A stretch of 41,501 nt of DNA from TMED23 sp964639965 (GTDB lineage: Bacteria; Pseudomonadota; Alphaproteobacteria; Rhodospirillales; UBA2165). Position 1 is the first letter of the stretch. Each line of letters starts with the position of its first letter. The position numbers and the translations under genes are program-made. The notes below the pieces were generated by a model that saw only the letters and a list, made by a program, of their open reading frames with translations, had not been told where the DNA came from and made no database searches. The stretch is from positions 1 to 41,501 of the forward strand of contig CAZXGI010000019.1 in NCBI GenBank assembly GCA_964639965.1. Direction: 5' to 3'. This document shows positions 23,600-32,643 of this stretch, in pieces.

Positions 23600-25660
23600 T
23601 CATGGACGTATGCTTATATTTAGGTTTAGCGCGTCATCAACTTTCAAAACATCATCTGGAAACAGTACTGTCGTAGAATCAAATTGTTCGATTACTGCTG
23701 GACCTAAGATTTTACTGCCAACCCCCAAATTGGTTCTATTATATATTGATGTTTTAACTGGCTTGTTTTTATCGAACCAAACCATACGCGAACCAATTGG
23801 TTCTGGTTTTCTTTTGGATCTCGGTTGGCTCTGGGGTTGTTTTATAGCATCTAGCTGGCCCATTGCCGTAAGCTTAATATTGACGACTTCAATCTGTTCT
23901 TCAATATTGCTAAAACCATAAAATTGTTCATGCACTAAATTAAATTGCTTAATAACCTGTTCAGTTTGTGATGGAACAGGAATTAACGACTTGTCGTTTT
24001 CTTTAAATTCAACCTGAAGTTCAAAGTTTTGCCCGACATATCGAGCGTCAAGAATTATACCAAACTGTTGGTTGGACATCGGCACTTTTTCAATACCAAA
24101 CCAGTCTTTTGCTTCTTGTTCTAATAGTGTGGTAATTTTTTTGATTTTTCCTGGCCAATTTTTATCGACAATAAATCGTCCGCTATGGACAAAATCCTCT
24201 TTAAGATCTGACGTTATTAATCCTTGGGCGCATAAAATTCCGGGTGCTATTGGAACAATAACTTCATCCATATCCATTGCTCTAGCAACTTCCGATCCGT
24301 GCAATGGGCCGGCTCCTCCAAACGGCATAAGGGCGTAATCGCGCGGATCGTGACCTCTTTCGATTGAAATGGCTCGAACCGCCCTGACCATATTTGCTGT
24401 CACTATCCCTAAGATTCCTTGAGCTGTTTTTTCAATAGTAAAGCCAAATTTATCAGCAATTGGCTTAATTGCCGTGCGAGCTGAATCAACATCTAATTCC
24501 ATTGCGCCACCGATTAATCCTCCAGCTGATAATCGCCCCAGAACTAGATTTGCATCAGTTACAGTCGGGTTTGTTCCCCCTAAGCCATAACATGCAGGCC
24601 CAGGATCTGCCCCGGCACTAGAAGGTCCAACTTTCATTAAGCCATCACGGTCTATCCAAGCTATGGATCCTCCTCCTGCTCCTATTGTATGGATATCTAC
24701 CATTGGAAGTTTTACTGGGAAACCGGCAACATCCCGGTCCGAACTTATTCCAGCGTTGAAATTTCTAATTAGGGCAACATCCGCGCTAGTTCCCCCCATA
24801 TCTAAGGTCGCGATATTTGGTTGGTTGCCTGCTTGAGCATTATGGACAGCCCCTACTACGCCAGCGGCAGGTCCCGAAAGTGCCGTTCTGATTGGGAATG
24901 CTTTTGCAGTCGCAATTGACATTAACCCGCCACTTGATTGGTATATTTTTATTGGTGCCTTAGGAATATAATCACGTAGCTCTTTTTCTAAATGGGTGAG
25001 ATATTTTACCATTACAGGCTGCAGGTAAGCATTTAGAACGGTTGTTGAACATCGTTCATATTCTCTGAATTCTGGGCGCACATTTGACGAAAGTGACAGT
25101 GCTAAATTTGGAAAACGTTCCAGGAATAATTCTCCTATACGAATTTCAATTTCCTTATTTAGAAATGAAAACAAGCAGCAGACAGCAACAGATTCCGCTT
25201 TACATTTTTCTATTGAATCAAAAACGACCTTCAAAGCAGTTTCATCAAGTTGTTTAATTATTTCACCATTCGAGTTCACACGTTCCTCAGCTTCAAATCG
25301 CCGTACTCTCGGAACTATTGGCTCGGGCTGGTCGGCCTGAAGAGAGTACATATGGGGTCTGGTTTGTCTTCCTATTTCCAATAAATCGCGAAAACCCTTC
25401 GTAGTTATTAAGGCAACTTTCCCGCCATTTTTTTGGATTAATGAATTTGTTGCTACCGTGGTGCCATGGCTAATTCGCTCGATTTCGCTTGGATTAATTG
25501 CAAGTTCTTCGCACATCTCTTTCAGGCCATTGACAATCGCCTGTTCTGGATTATCGGGTGTTGAAGGCCTCTTAAAATATTTGATTTTCCCTGATAAAGC
25601 TTCAGTCGCGAAGAAGTCTGTAAAAGTTCCTCCAACATCAACACCGACAAACCATTTCAA
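23600..25660 (-). CDS. hyuA: Hydantoinase A-family subunit (copy 2)
   Basis: A HyuA-family protein of about 686 residues. It has GVDVGGTFTDFF near the start, RISHGTTVATNSLI, LDMGGTSADVALI, TIGAGGGSIAWID, and MPFGGAGPLHGSEVA, all standard blocks, so the ATPase site looks intact. The frame is open to an ATG at 25678, but GGAGGAG lies inside those first codons and is seven bases from a TTG at 25660, so translation most likely begins there. It is divergent from the CoxL-type gene across about 212 bases containing a candidate operator. With HyuB copy 2 and the alpha/beta hydrolase it forms a three-gene operon. Confidence 0.87.
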   Translation of the reverse strand: MKWFVGVDVGGTFTDFFATEALSGKIKYFKRPSTPDNPEQAIVNGLKEMCEELAINPSEIERISHGTTVATNSLIQKNGGKVALITTKGFRDLLEIGRQTRPHMYSLQADQPEPIVPRVRRFEAEERVNSNGEIIKQLDETALKVVFDSIEKCKAESVAVCCLFSFLNKEIEIRIGELFLERFPNLALSLSSNVRPEFREYERCSTTVLNAYLQPVMVKYLTHLEKELRDYIPKAPIKIYQSSGGLMSIATAKAFPIRTALSGPAAGVVGAVHNAQAGNQPNIATLDMGGTSADVALIRNFNAGISSDRDVAGFPVKLPMVDIHTIGAGGGSIAWIDRDGLMKVGPSSAGADPGPACYGLGGTNPTVTDANLVLGRLSAGGLIGGAMELDVDSARTAIKPIADKFGFTIEKTAQGILGIVTANMVRAVRAISIERGHDPRDYALMPFGGAGPLHGSEVARAMDMDEVIVPIAPGILCAQGLITSDLKEDFVHSGRFIVDKNWPGKIKKITTLLEQEAKDWFGIEKVPMSNQQFGIILDARYVGQNFELQVEFKENDKSLIPVPSQTEQVIKQFNLVHEQFYGFSNIEEQIEVVNIKLTAMGQLDAIKQPQSQPRSKRKPEPIGSRMVWFDKNKPVKTSIYNRTNLGVGSKILGPAVIEQFDSTTVLFPDDVLKVDDALNLNISIRP

Positions 25661-25688
25661 TAGAAAACTCCTCCACATGTTGATTAAA

Positions 25689-25701
25689 ATACTTCTTGTA
25701 T
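25689..25701. promoter_or_regulatory. Candidate operator, ATACTTCTTGTAT
   Basis: A palindrome with four of five arm positions symmetric (ATAC, five bases, GTAT) just upstream of hyuA copy 2, in the region shared with the divergent coxL-type gene. It differs from the perfect copy at 13700 in one arm position. Shared regulation by the GntR protein is inference only. Confidence 0.3.
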
Positions 25702-25872
25702 ATAAATATTCCTTGAACTATACGCAATGATTAGATTTGTTCGGTGGTTATATTTGTTTTGTTGGCATTAAGCCTTGTGATTGACTAGTGTCCTCATATT
25801 CGCTCTATAACTTAAATTTTTCTCGTTAATATTATTTTTTTTAAGGTTGATGAGCAGGGAGTTGAAGGGTTT

Positions 25873-28866
25873 ATGACCGATTTTTCTATCCCAGTTGAGC
25901 AGGAAAACAAAGAAAAACATGTCGGGCGCCGAATGTTGCGGGTCGAAGATTACGCGTTGCTCAAAGGTCAGGGGCTGTTTGTCGATGATACTCCGGTAAA
26001 AAAGAATACACTGCAGGCGGCATTTTTAAGGTCTCCGCATGCCCATGCAGAAATAATCGCGATAGACTATTCAGAAGCTTTAAAGTTACCGGGAGTGTTC
26101 GCTGTCATAACGGGTAAAGATATGGCTAGGGAGACAGATCCGCTTATTGTGGGATTTGAAAATCCCATAGATTATTATGGCTTAGCCGTGGATAAAGTAA
26201 GGCATGTGGGAGATCCTTTAGCCGTAGTAGCGGCCATTAACCGATATGTTGCAGAAGATGCCATCGATCTTATCAAAGTTGAATATAACGTTTTGCCCGC
26301 TGCCGTTGACCCTGTTCAGGCAGCTTCCATTGATGCCCCATTAATACATCCACGCGCTACCTCTAATTGCGTTTCTAAACGGCACTTTGTCCATGGAAAT
26401 CCAGAGCACGCATTTGATCAGGCAGATAATACGACAAAAATTAAGGTGCGTTACCCACGTAATTCAATTACGCCAATGGAAACCTACGCAATTGTAGCTG
26501 AATATGTTGAAGCTACAAAAGGCTTTGATGTTTTGTCTAATTTTCAAGGACCGTTTTCAGTACATACCGTAATGGCAATGGCTCTTAGGATTAGAACTGC
26601 AGCCTTGAGGCACAGAAGTCCAGAAAATTCCGGAGGAAGTTTTGGATCTAAACTAGTGATATTTCCACATATTGTGGTCTTGTGCGTTTTAGCGCGTAAA
26701 GCCAAGCGTCCTATCAAATGGATTGAGGACCGCCTAGAACATTTATCAGCTGCAAGTGTTGCCCCTAACCGAGTGACCGAAGTGGAAGCGGCTTATACTA
26801 ATGATGGAATTGTCACAGGACTTCGTTTGACACATTGGGACGACCATGGTGCCTATCTCAGAGCGCCAATGCCTGCACCAATCTATCGGATGCATGGTGT
26901 TTCAACGAATGGCTATAACATTCGCAATTTAGAAGTCACAAATCATATCATGATTACAAATAAATGCCCAACCGGTGCGGTGCGGGGCTTTGGTGGTCCG
27001 CAACTGTATTTCGGGGTTGAGCGTATAATTCAGAAAATTGCAACGGAACTTGAGATTGACCCGCTGGAGATGATACGACGCAATTTAATAAAAGCTGATA
27101 AATTCCCCTATAAAGCAATTGCCGGGGCCTTACTGGACTCTGGAGATTATCATAAAACAATTAATGAAACTGTTGAAGAGGGGAGGCTTAACGAACTGAT
27201 AGAACGCCGGGATCAAGCTCGAAAAGCGGGCCGGCTATATGGTATTGGTTATGCTTCTTGCGTTGAACCCAGCCAATCTAATATGGGCTATATATCAACG
27301 TTGAAAACGGGAGAAGAAAGAGAACGCGCCGGTCCAAAAGATGGCGCTGTGGCTTCTGTTACCGTGGCCGTAGATGCCCTTGGGTCGGTTAATGTCATTG
27401 GAGATTCTGTTCCGCAAGGGCAAGGTCATCGGACAGCTCTTGCCCAAATTGTAGCTGATCAATTGGGAATTGATCCAGAAAACGTTGTTGTAGCCCTCGA
27501 TACAGACACAGCAAAAGATGGATGGTCGATAGCTGCAGGCAATTATTCCTGCCGGTTTTCCCCAGCATCTGCTAGTGCAGCAGATCAAGCTGCAGAGAGG
27601 GTGAAGCTCAAAATGGCTCGAATTGCGGCAACCATGCTAAATGTTAGCGCGAGGGAAATTGAGTTCGCTGATAATAAGATATTTGCAAAAAACAATCCCG
27701 AAAATTCTGTGCCTTTTTACCGGGTGGGTGGGATTGCGCACTGGTCCCCTAGTAGTTTGCCCGAAGGCATGGAGCCGGCTATACGCGAAACGGCGATGTG
27801 GAATGCCCCCGAATTAACACCGACGACAGCGAACGATGAAATTAACACCTCCTTAGCATATGGTTTTGGATTTGATTTTTGTGGTGTTGAAATTGATGCC
27901 AATACTGGCGTAGTAACAATTGATAAATATGTTTCAGCCCATGACTGCGGAACAATTTTAAATCCAGGACTTGCAGAAGGCCAAATTAGAGGCTCATGGG
28001 CTGCAGCTTATGGCGCAACTTTTTTGGAAGAGTTTAAGTATGACGATGATGGCACGTTTCGCTCAGGAACATTTGCTGAGTATACAGTGCCGACGGCAGC
28101 GGAGTTGCCCGATTTTAAAATTGTACATCCGACGCCGAACCCATCGCCATATACACGGTTAGGCGCAAAAGGTATAGCAGAAGGAAATCAATATTCAACG
28201 CCCGCCTGTGTTGGCAATGCTGTCGCGGATGCCCTCGGATATGAGAATGTTGAACTTCCGTTAAATCCCGCGAAGGTGTTAAGTTGGATAAAGGAAAGCG
28301 AGACTAAGCCCTCAAAACCGATTGAAGATATTTTAAAAAATGACTTTAAGAATCGACCTGCTATATATGGTTCTGGTGAATTTGAGATAGGAGCTAGCCC
28401 GGCGGAAGTTTGGGACTTGTTGTTAGATCCTGATAAACTTGCTGATATTGTGCCCGGATGCGAGTCTCTAGAGTTATTGGATCAAAATAAGTTCTCGGGC
28501 ATTGCTTTGTTGGGTGCTGGGCCAGTTAAGGGACGATTTTTATTTAAAATTGAATTAAAGAACCTCGAAAAACTGAATAAGGCTACGATTATTGGTTCAG
28601 CAGAGGGGCCGCTCGGGTCATCAAGGGGATCTGGATACCTTGAATTAATAGAGATCTCTGCTGGCACTTCTTTAAAATACAGCTATGAGGTGGAACTCTC
28701 AGGAACAATTGCATCCGTTGGTGGAAGGCTAGTGCGTGGAGCCGCGCGCCAATTGATAGATGTTTTCTTAAGAAGTTTAGCTCGGCAGATTGGAGATGTT
28801 GATGGCGTTGGTTTTGCAAATAAGACTTTTTGGATCAAATTAAAACGTATGCTAGGGATAAGGTAA
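25873..28866 (+). CDS. CoxL-type molybdenum hydroxylase large subunit fused to a CoxG domain
   Basis: A 997-residue protein. Residues 1 to about 800 are a xanthine oxidase-family molybdopterin subunit: the a/b hammerhead starts at GRRMLRVEDYALLKGQG, TGAVRGFGGPQ at 367-377 matches form II CoxL-like enzymes rather than the AYXCSFR of true CO dehydrogenase, QGQGHRTALAQ follows, and GAKGIAEG gives active-site Glu770. Residues about 831-975 are a SRPBCC/CoxG-like domain (GSGEFEIGASPAEVW to LARQIG), normally a separate protein that links Mo-CO dehydrogenase to the membrane quinone pool. AAGGG precedes the ATG. Its stop overlaps coxM by one base. It probably hydroxylates an N-heterocycle or similar ring; substrate unknown. 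Confidence 0.88.
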   Translation: MTDFSIPVEQENKEKHVGRRMLRVEDYALLKGQGLFVDDTPVKKNTLQAAFLRSPHAHAEIIAIDYSEALKLPGVFAVITGKDMARETDPLIVGFENPIDYYGLAVDKVRHVGDPLAVVAAINRYVAEDAIDLIKVEYNVLPAAVDPVQAASIDAPLIHPRATSNCVSKRHFVHGNPEHAFDQADNTTKIKVRYPRNSITPMETYAIVAEYVEATKGFDVLSNFQGPFSVHTVMAMALRIRTAALRHRSPENSGGSFGSKLVIFPHIVVLCVLARKAKRPIKWIEDRLEHLSAASVAPNRVTEVEAAYTNDGIVTGLRLTHWDDHGAYLRAPMPAPIYRMHGVSTNGYNIRNLEVTNHIMITNKCPTGAVRGFGGPQLYFGVERIIQKIATELEIDPLEMIRRNLIKADKFPYKAIAGALLDSGDYHKTINETVEEGRLNELIERRDQARKAGRLYGIGYASCVEPSQSNMGYISTLKTGEERERAGPKDGAVASVTVAVDALGSVNVIGDSVPQGQGHRTALAQIVADQLGIDPENVVVALDTDTAKDGWSIAAGNYSCRFSPASASAADQAAERVKLKMARIAATMLNVSAREIEFADNKIFAKNNPENSVPFYRVGGIAHWSPSSLPEGMEPAIRETAMWNAPELTPTTANDEINTSLAYGFGFDFCGVEIDANTGVVTIDKYVSAHDCGTILNPGLAEGQIRGSWAAAYGATFLEEFKYDDDGTFRSGTFAEYTVPTAAELPDFKIVHPTPNPSPYTRLGAKGIAEGNQYSTPACVGNAVADALGYENVELPLNPAKVLSWIKESETKPSKPIEDILKNDFKNRPAIYGSGEFEIGASPAEVWDLLLDPDKLADIVPGCESLELLDQNKFSGIALLGAGPVKGRFLFKIELKNLEKLNKATIIGSAEGPLGSSRGSGYLELIEISAGTSLKYSYEVELSGTIASVGGRLVRGAARQLIDVFLRSLARQIGDVDGVGFANKTFWIKLKRMLGIR

Positions 28867-29699
28867 TGAAGCCGCCACCATTTGACTATATTCGTGTTGA
28901 TACTAGCGAAGAAGCTATTGAACTTCTCGCAGAGTATGGTGATGAAGCCAAAATAATCGCTGGGGGCCAGTCGTTAATGCCTATGCTGAACATGAGGTTA
29001 GTGCGGCCACAGGTAATAATTGATATAGCACAAACAACAGAGCTTCATGGAATTGAAGAAAAAAATAAGGTTATAAATATTGGAGCTATGACAACTCAGG
29101 GTGAATTAGGAGTTTGGGATAATTTAACATCAAATTTGCCGTTATTGGCAGCCGCTATCCCGAGCATAGGGCACTTCCAAACACGGAATCGCGGAACTGT
29201 TTGTGGCTCGATCTGTCACGCAGATCCCAGTTCGGAATTGCCAACATGTTTAAAATTGCTGGGAGGAGAAGTGGAATTAAAAAATAAAAAAGGCAGTCGG
29301 CGGGTAAAGGCGGACGATTTCTTTATTGGTGTCCTAACGACTGCGAAACAGCCAGACGAGCTTGCTACAAAGATAATTTTTCCAATTGCGAAAAATGCTG
29401 AAAGATACGCTTTTATGGAATTTCATCATCGCCACGGAGATTTTGCAGTTGTTGGTATCGCCGGTATGGCAGTTGACAATAAGATTAAACTAGCTGTGGG
29501 TGGAGTTGCCGATCGCCCAGAAGTTCGCGAATGGCAATCTCTTGAAGGTAGTGCCATTGAAGATGCATTGAATGATTTTGCTTGGGAAATGCGCGGCAAT
29601 GACGATATACATGCGACTGCACAATATCGCCGTGAATTGGTTCGTTATCTTGGTAGGCAGGTGATCGACAACCTCTTAAGTCAAAACGATATGGGTTAG
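28866..29699 (+). CDS. FAD-binding subunit of the molybdenum hydroxylase (CoxM type)
   Basis: A 277-residue FAD-binding subunit with the diagnostic IIAGGQSLMPMLNMRL near residue 36-51 and the second FAD motif TRNRGTVCGSICHADPSSELP near residue 110. Unlike HcrB at 2387 it has no cysteine-rich [4Fe-4S] insert, so it is an ordinary hydroxylase subunit passing electrons from [2Fe-2S] centres to FAD. The frame opens at 28830, but the ATG at 28866 overlaps the upstream stop as TAATG, has GGATAAGG just before it and gives the usual MKPPPFDYIRV start. Followed by the small subunit after four bases. Confidence 0.9.
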   Translation: MKPPPFDYIRVDTSEEAIELLAEYGDEAKIIAGGQSLMPMLNMRLVRPQVIIDIAQTTELHGIEEKNKVINIGAMTTQGELGVWDNLTSNLPLLAAAIPSIGHFQTRNRGTVCGSICHADPSSELPTCLKLLGGEVELKNKKGSRRVKADDFFIGVLTTAKQPDELATKIIFPIAKNAERYAFMEFHHRHGDFAVVGIAGMAVDNKIKLAVGGVADRPEVREWQSLEGSAIEDALNDFAWEMRGNDDIHATAQYRRELVRYLGRQVIDNLLSQNDMG

Positions 29700-29703
29700 C
29701 TAG

Positions 29704-30201
29704 ATGAAAAAATTTAGTAAAGAAGAGAAATACCAAGTTAAATTTATTCTTAATGGTGAAACGGTCGAGGGTATGGCAGAGCCGCGGCTGCTTTTGACAG
29801 ACTTTCTTCGTCATGAAATTGGGTCTACTGGAACCCATGTTGGTTGCGAACATGGTATTTGTGGGGCTTGTACTATCCTTGTAAATGGTAAGGCAGTTCG
29901 CTCTTGCTTGATGTTAGCAATGCAGGTAGAAGGCATGGAAATCGGAACGATTGAAGGTTTGGCAGATACTGATGGAAAATTTAATGTATTACAGCAGGCT
30001 TTTCATGAAAATTTTGCGTTGCAGTGTGGTTATTGTACGCCAGGATTTCTAATGACTTTAAGCGAATATCTTCTCAGTAATCCAGATCCCTCAATCGATC
30101 AAATTAAAATAGCCTTGAGCGGAAATATTTGTCGCTGTACTGGTTATCATGAAATTGTCAATGCAGCGCTTGATGCTGCGAAGGCTATGCGCCAAATTTA
30201 A
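29704..30201 (+). CDS. [2Fe-2S] subunit of the molybdenum hydroxylase (CoxS type)
   Basis: A 165-residue iron-sulfur subunit. The plant-type ferredoxin domain holds CEHGICGAC (Cys48, Cys53, Cys56) and Cys68; the helical domain holds CGYC (Cys108, Cys111) and CRCTGY (Cys143, Cys145), so both clusters have all ligands. The N-terminus has an extra charged dozen residues compared with minimal CoxS. It completes the L-M-S set with no gap of more than four bases. Electrons from substrate hydroxylation pass through it to the FAD subunit. No maturation genes (coxD, coxF or XdhC type) are present in the window. Confidence 0.92.
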   Translation: MKKFSKEEKYQVKFILNGETVEGMAEPRLLLTDFLRHEIGSTGTHVGCEHGICGACTILVNGKAVRSCLMLAMQVEGMEIGTIEGLADTDGKFNVLQQAFHENFALQCGYCTPGFLMTLSEYLLSNPDPSIDQIKIALSGNICRCTGYHEIVNAALDAAKAMRQI

Positions 30202-30436
30202 GCAATTTTCTTAGCGATTCAATAGTTCTATTAAAAGATTGTAAACATTGCAAAAATAGATAATTAGTTTTATAAAACAACCTGTTAATTGTTCTAAACT
30301 AGAATTCGTAGCATTATTTAGCAAATAAGCTGACGAAAGAAGTATTATTTCTACTTGAGATTTCGATGTAAGTTTATAACTTCCTCATTATCACTGTAGT
30401 TGAATTTATTAGTTAAAACACACGGGAGAATATTTT
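30202..30436 (+). other. Noncoding gap before the ABC importer operon
   Basis: These 235 AT-rich bases separate the Mo-hydroxylase operon from the binding-protein gene. No credible ORF or RNA gene is visible. GGGAG at 30424-30428 is the ribosome binding site of the binding protein. The gap probably holds the importer promoter, but no convincing -35/-10 pair or copy of the ATACA-N3-TGTAT motif was found. Confidence 0.4.
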
Positions 30437-31621
30437 ATGTTTAAGAAAATTATTTTGGCTGTGCCATTAGCAGCCATGCTTGCAGTGCCAACGGCTTTTG
30501 CGGCTGATGATACTATAAGAGTAGGTATAAACTTAGTTCTAACTACCCCAGCCTCAATTATAGGTAAGCAAAGTAAAGCTGCATTTGAGGTTGCACATAA
30601 ACACTTAGGCGGCAAAGTTGCTGGTAAAAAATTACAGTTAATTTTTGAAGACAATCAATTTAAGCCAGCTATAGGAAAACAAAAAACTGAAAAACTTATC
30701 AAAAAAGATAAAGTTCATTTTTTAACCGGGTTCATATTTTCTCATATTCTAGGTGCTTCTGCGCCAGTTGGTCTTAAGGCCGGAAAATTTGTGATTAGTT
30801 CAAATGCTGGTCATACTCTATATGCAGGTAAGAAATGTCATAAAAACTTTTTTAATGCTGCTTGGGAAAATAGTCAGACACCAATGGCTGCCGGAGCTAT
30901 GTTAAATGAGCGCGGGGTTAAGAGCCTCTATGTTTTAGCTCCTAACTATGCTGCTGGCAAACAAATGGTTGAAGGTGTTTCACGGACTTATAAGGGTAAA
31001 ATAGTAGCTAAAGCATTAACACCAATGAGCTTGAGAGATTGGTCTGCAGATATAGCTAAAATTCGAGCAGCAAAGCCAGATGGAGTTTTTGTATTTTATC
31101 CTGGAGCTTGGGGTCCTGCTTTTTTTACACAATATGCACAGGCTGGACTTCATAAAACGACACCGCTTTATAATGTATTTTCGGTAGATGGTGCAGTGCT
31201 TCCAATTTTTCAGAAACGTAAAATGAATCATTTGCTTGGAACATGGAATACAAACTTCTGGGCACCAGATCTCGATAACCCTGCGACGAAAAAATTCGTA
31301 CCAGCATTTAAAAAGCATTATAAGGGACAAGTTCCAGCTCACTATGCTGCTCAAGCATATGACACTTTGATGTTAATTGCTGCCGGCGTAAGAGCTGCAA
31401 AAGGAGATATGTCAAATATGGATGCCGTTCGTAAAGGTATGGAAGAGGCAGATTTTGACTCTGTTCGTGGTAGGATCAAATTTGGTAAAAACCATTTTCC
31501 AATACAGAACTTTTATGCGCGCAAAGTTGTAAATAAAAACGGTCTTTGGCAAATGTCGCGTGTTGGTCCGCCCGTTTTGAAAGATCATGCTCCAGTGAAT
31601 TCTGGAAATTGCAAACTATAA
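30437..31621 (+). CDS. ABC importer periplasmic binding protein, branched-chain/hydrophobic amino-acid type
   Basis: A 394-residue type I periplasmic binding protein of the Peripla_BP_6 (Leu/Ile/Val-binding) group. A classic signal peptide occupies the first 22 residues (MFKKIILAVPLAAMLAVPTA, then FA) with cleavage before ADDTI. The mature protein starts with IRVGINLVLTTPASIIGKQ and has LIFEDNQFKPAIGKQKTEKLI, as in the family. GGGAG precedes the ATG. Binding proteins of this group also capture aromatic acids, amides and urea. Its place behind a molybdenum hydroxylase suggests it brings in the ring compound or a related acid. A strong stem-loop follows the stop, probably setting higher expression than the permeases. 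Confidence 0.9.
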   Translation: MFKKIILAVPLAAMLAVPTAFAADDTIRVGINLVLTTPASIIGKQSKAAFEVAHKHLGGKVAGKKLQLIFEDNQFKPAIGKQKTEKLIKKDKVHFLTGFIFSHILGASAPVGLKAGKFVISSNAGHTLYAGKKCHKNFFNAAWENSQTPMAAGAMLNERGVKSLYVLAPNYAAGKQMVEGVSRTYKGKIVAKALTPMSLRDWSADIAKIRAAKPDGVFVFYPGAWGPAFFTQYAQAGLHKTTPLYNVFSVDGAVLPIFQKRKMNHLLGTWNTNFWAPDLDNPATKKFVPAFKKHYKGQVPAHYAAQAYDTLMLIAAGVRAAKGDMSNMDAVRKGMEEADFDSVRGRIKFGKNHFPIQNFYARKVVNKNGLWQMSRVGPPVLKDHAPVNSGNCKL

Positions 31622-31649
31622 AGTAAAATTACTTTGTTTTGATACATAT

Positions 31650-31684
31650 AATAGTGCTGGTGTGCAAATTGCCCCAGCACTATT
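31650..31684 (+). terminator. Strong stem-loop between binding protein and permease (attenuating terminator)
   Basis: AATAGTGCTGG (31650-31660) pairs perfectly with CCAGCACTATT (31674-31684): eleven pairs around a 13-base loop, followed by TTGTTT. It lies 28 bases after the binding protein stop and 25 before the livH-like start. Such elements typically give partial termination or protect the upstream message, raising binding-protein output relative to membrane components. Confidence 0.75.
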
Positions 31685-31709
31685 TTGTTTAGGATGTTAA
31701 AAAACTAAT

Positions 31710-32633
31710 ATGAATTACGTTCTTCTTGCCGAGCAGTTCTTTAATGGTTTCCAGTTAGGTATCATATTATTTTTGGTAGCAGCCGGCTTGACTTTGATAT
31801 TTGGAATTATGGATTTGGTCAATCTTGCTCATGGAACGCTCTATATGATTGGAGCGTTCTTTGCGGCCACATTAGTGGAATTAACGGACAGTCTTATACT
31901 CGGTATGATACTAGCTTTACCAGCGATGTTGGTCGCCGGCTTGCTCCTAGAATTGTCAGTTTTGCGAACTCTCTATGAGCGTGATCACTTGGATCAGGTT
32001 CTCGCAACTTTTGGTCTTATTCTTTTTTTTAATGAATTATTCCTGTTGGTTTGGGGCCCCGAGGGAACTGGTATTGATTTGCCACCATATCTTTCCGGTA
32101 CAATAAAACTACCTGGCGGCATAACCGTTCCAGATTATCGTGTAGTTATTATCATTAGCGGGCTATTAGTTGCAGTATTGTTATATTTATTAGTTTCTAG
32201 GACTCGAATTGGTATGCTTATCCGCGCAGGAGCTTCAAACCGTGAAATGGTGGGGGCCCTTGGAATAAATATTAAATTACTTTTTACACTGGTATTTGGC
32301 CTTGGTGCCGTGCTTGCTGGATTTGCTGGGATGATTATTACACCAATTACTCAAGCTGAGAGTGGTATGGGTGAGGGGATGTTAATCCTAGCTTTTGTTG
32401 TGATTGTTATTGGTGGGATAGGTTCAATAAAAGGGGCTTTTATTGCAGCAATCTTAACTGGGGTAATTGATACGATGGGCCGGTCTTTTATCGACGTAGC
32501 GCTTTTATCTTTTATGGATTCTGTGGCGGCCGAAACCGCCGGTCCGGCTCTTTCGTCTATGTTGATTTATATTTTAATGGCTATCATTCTTGCCATAAAA
32601 CCGAGTGGCTTATTCCCACCGAAAGGTGTTTAG
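31710..32633 (+). CDS. livH: ABC importer permease, LivH type
   Basis: A 307-residue integral membrane permease of the LivH branch. The N-terminal half has LVAAGLTLIFGIMDLVNLAHGTLYMIGAF, here split as LIFGIMDLVNLAHG, which is highly characteristic. Several further hydrophobic segments follow, with a cytoplasmic loop RTRIGMLIRAGASNREM carrying the coupling-helix contact for the ATPase, and KPSGLFPPKGV at the C-terminus. It pairs with the LivM-type permease that begins ten bases downstream. Family-level call is certain; the transported compound may be an aromatic acid or amide rather than leucine. Confidence 0.92.
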   Translation: MNYVLLAEQFFNGFQLGIILFLVAAGLTLIFGIMDLVNLAHGTLYMIGAFFAATLVELTDSLILGMILALPAMLVAGLLLELSVLRTLYERDHLDQVLATFGLILFFNELFLLVWGPEGTGIDLPPYLSGTIKLPGGITVPDYRVVIIISGLLVAVLLYLLVSRTRIGMLIRAGASNREMVGALGINIKLLFTLVFGLGAVLAGFAGMIITPITQAESGMGEGMLILAFVVIVIGGIGSIKGAFIAAILTGVIDTMGRSFIDVALLSFMDSVAAETAGPALSSMLIYILMAIILAIKPSGLFPPKGV

Positions 32634-32643
32634 GGAAGGTGCC

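Noticed and set aside
25873..30201. CoxL/M/S gene set as a carbon monoxide dehydrogenase.
   Set aside because: The active-site loop reads TGAVRGFGG, not the AYXCSFR of true form I CO dehydrogenase, and no coxD/E/F genes are present.
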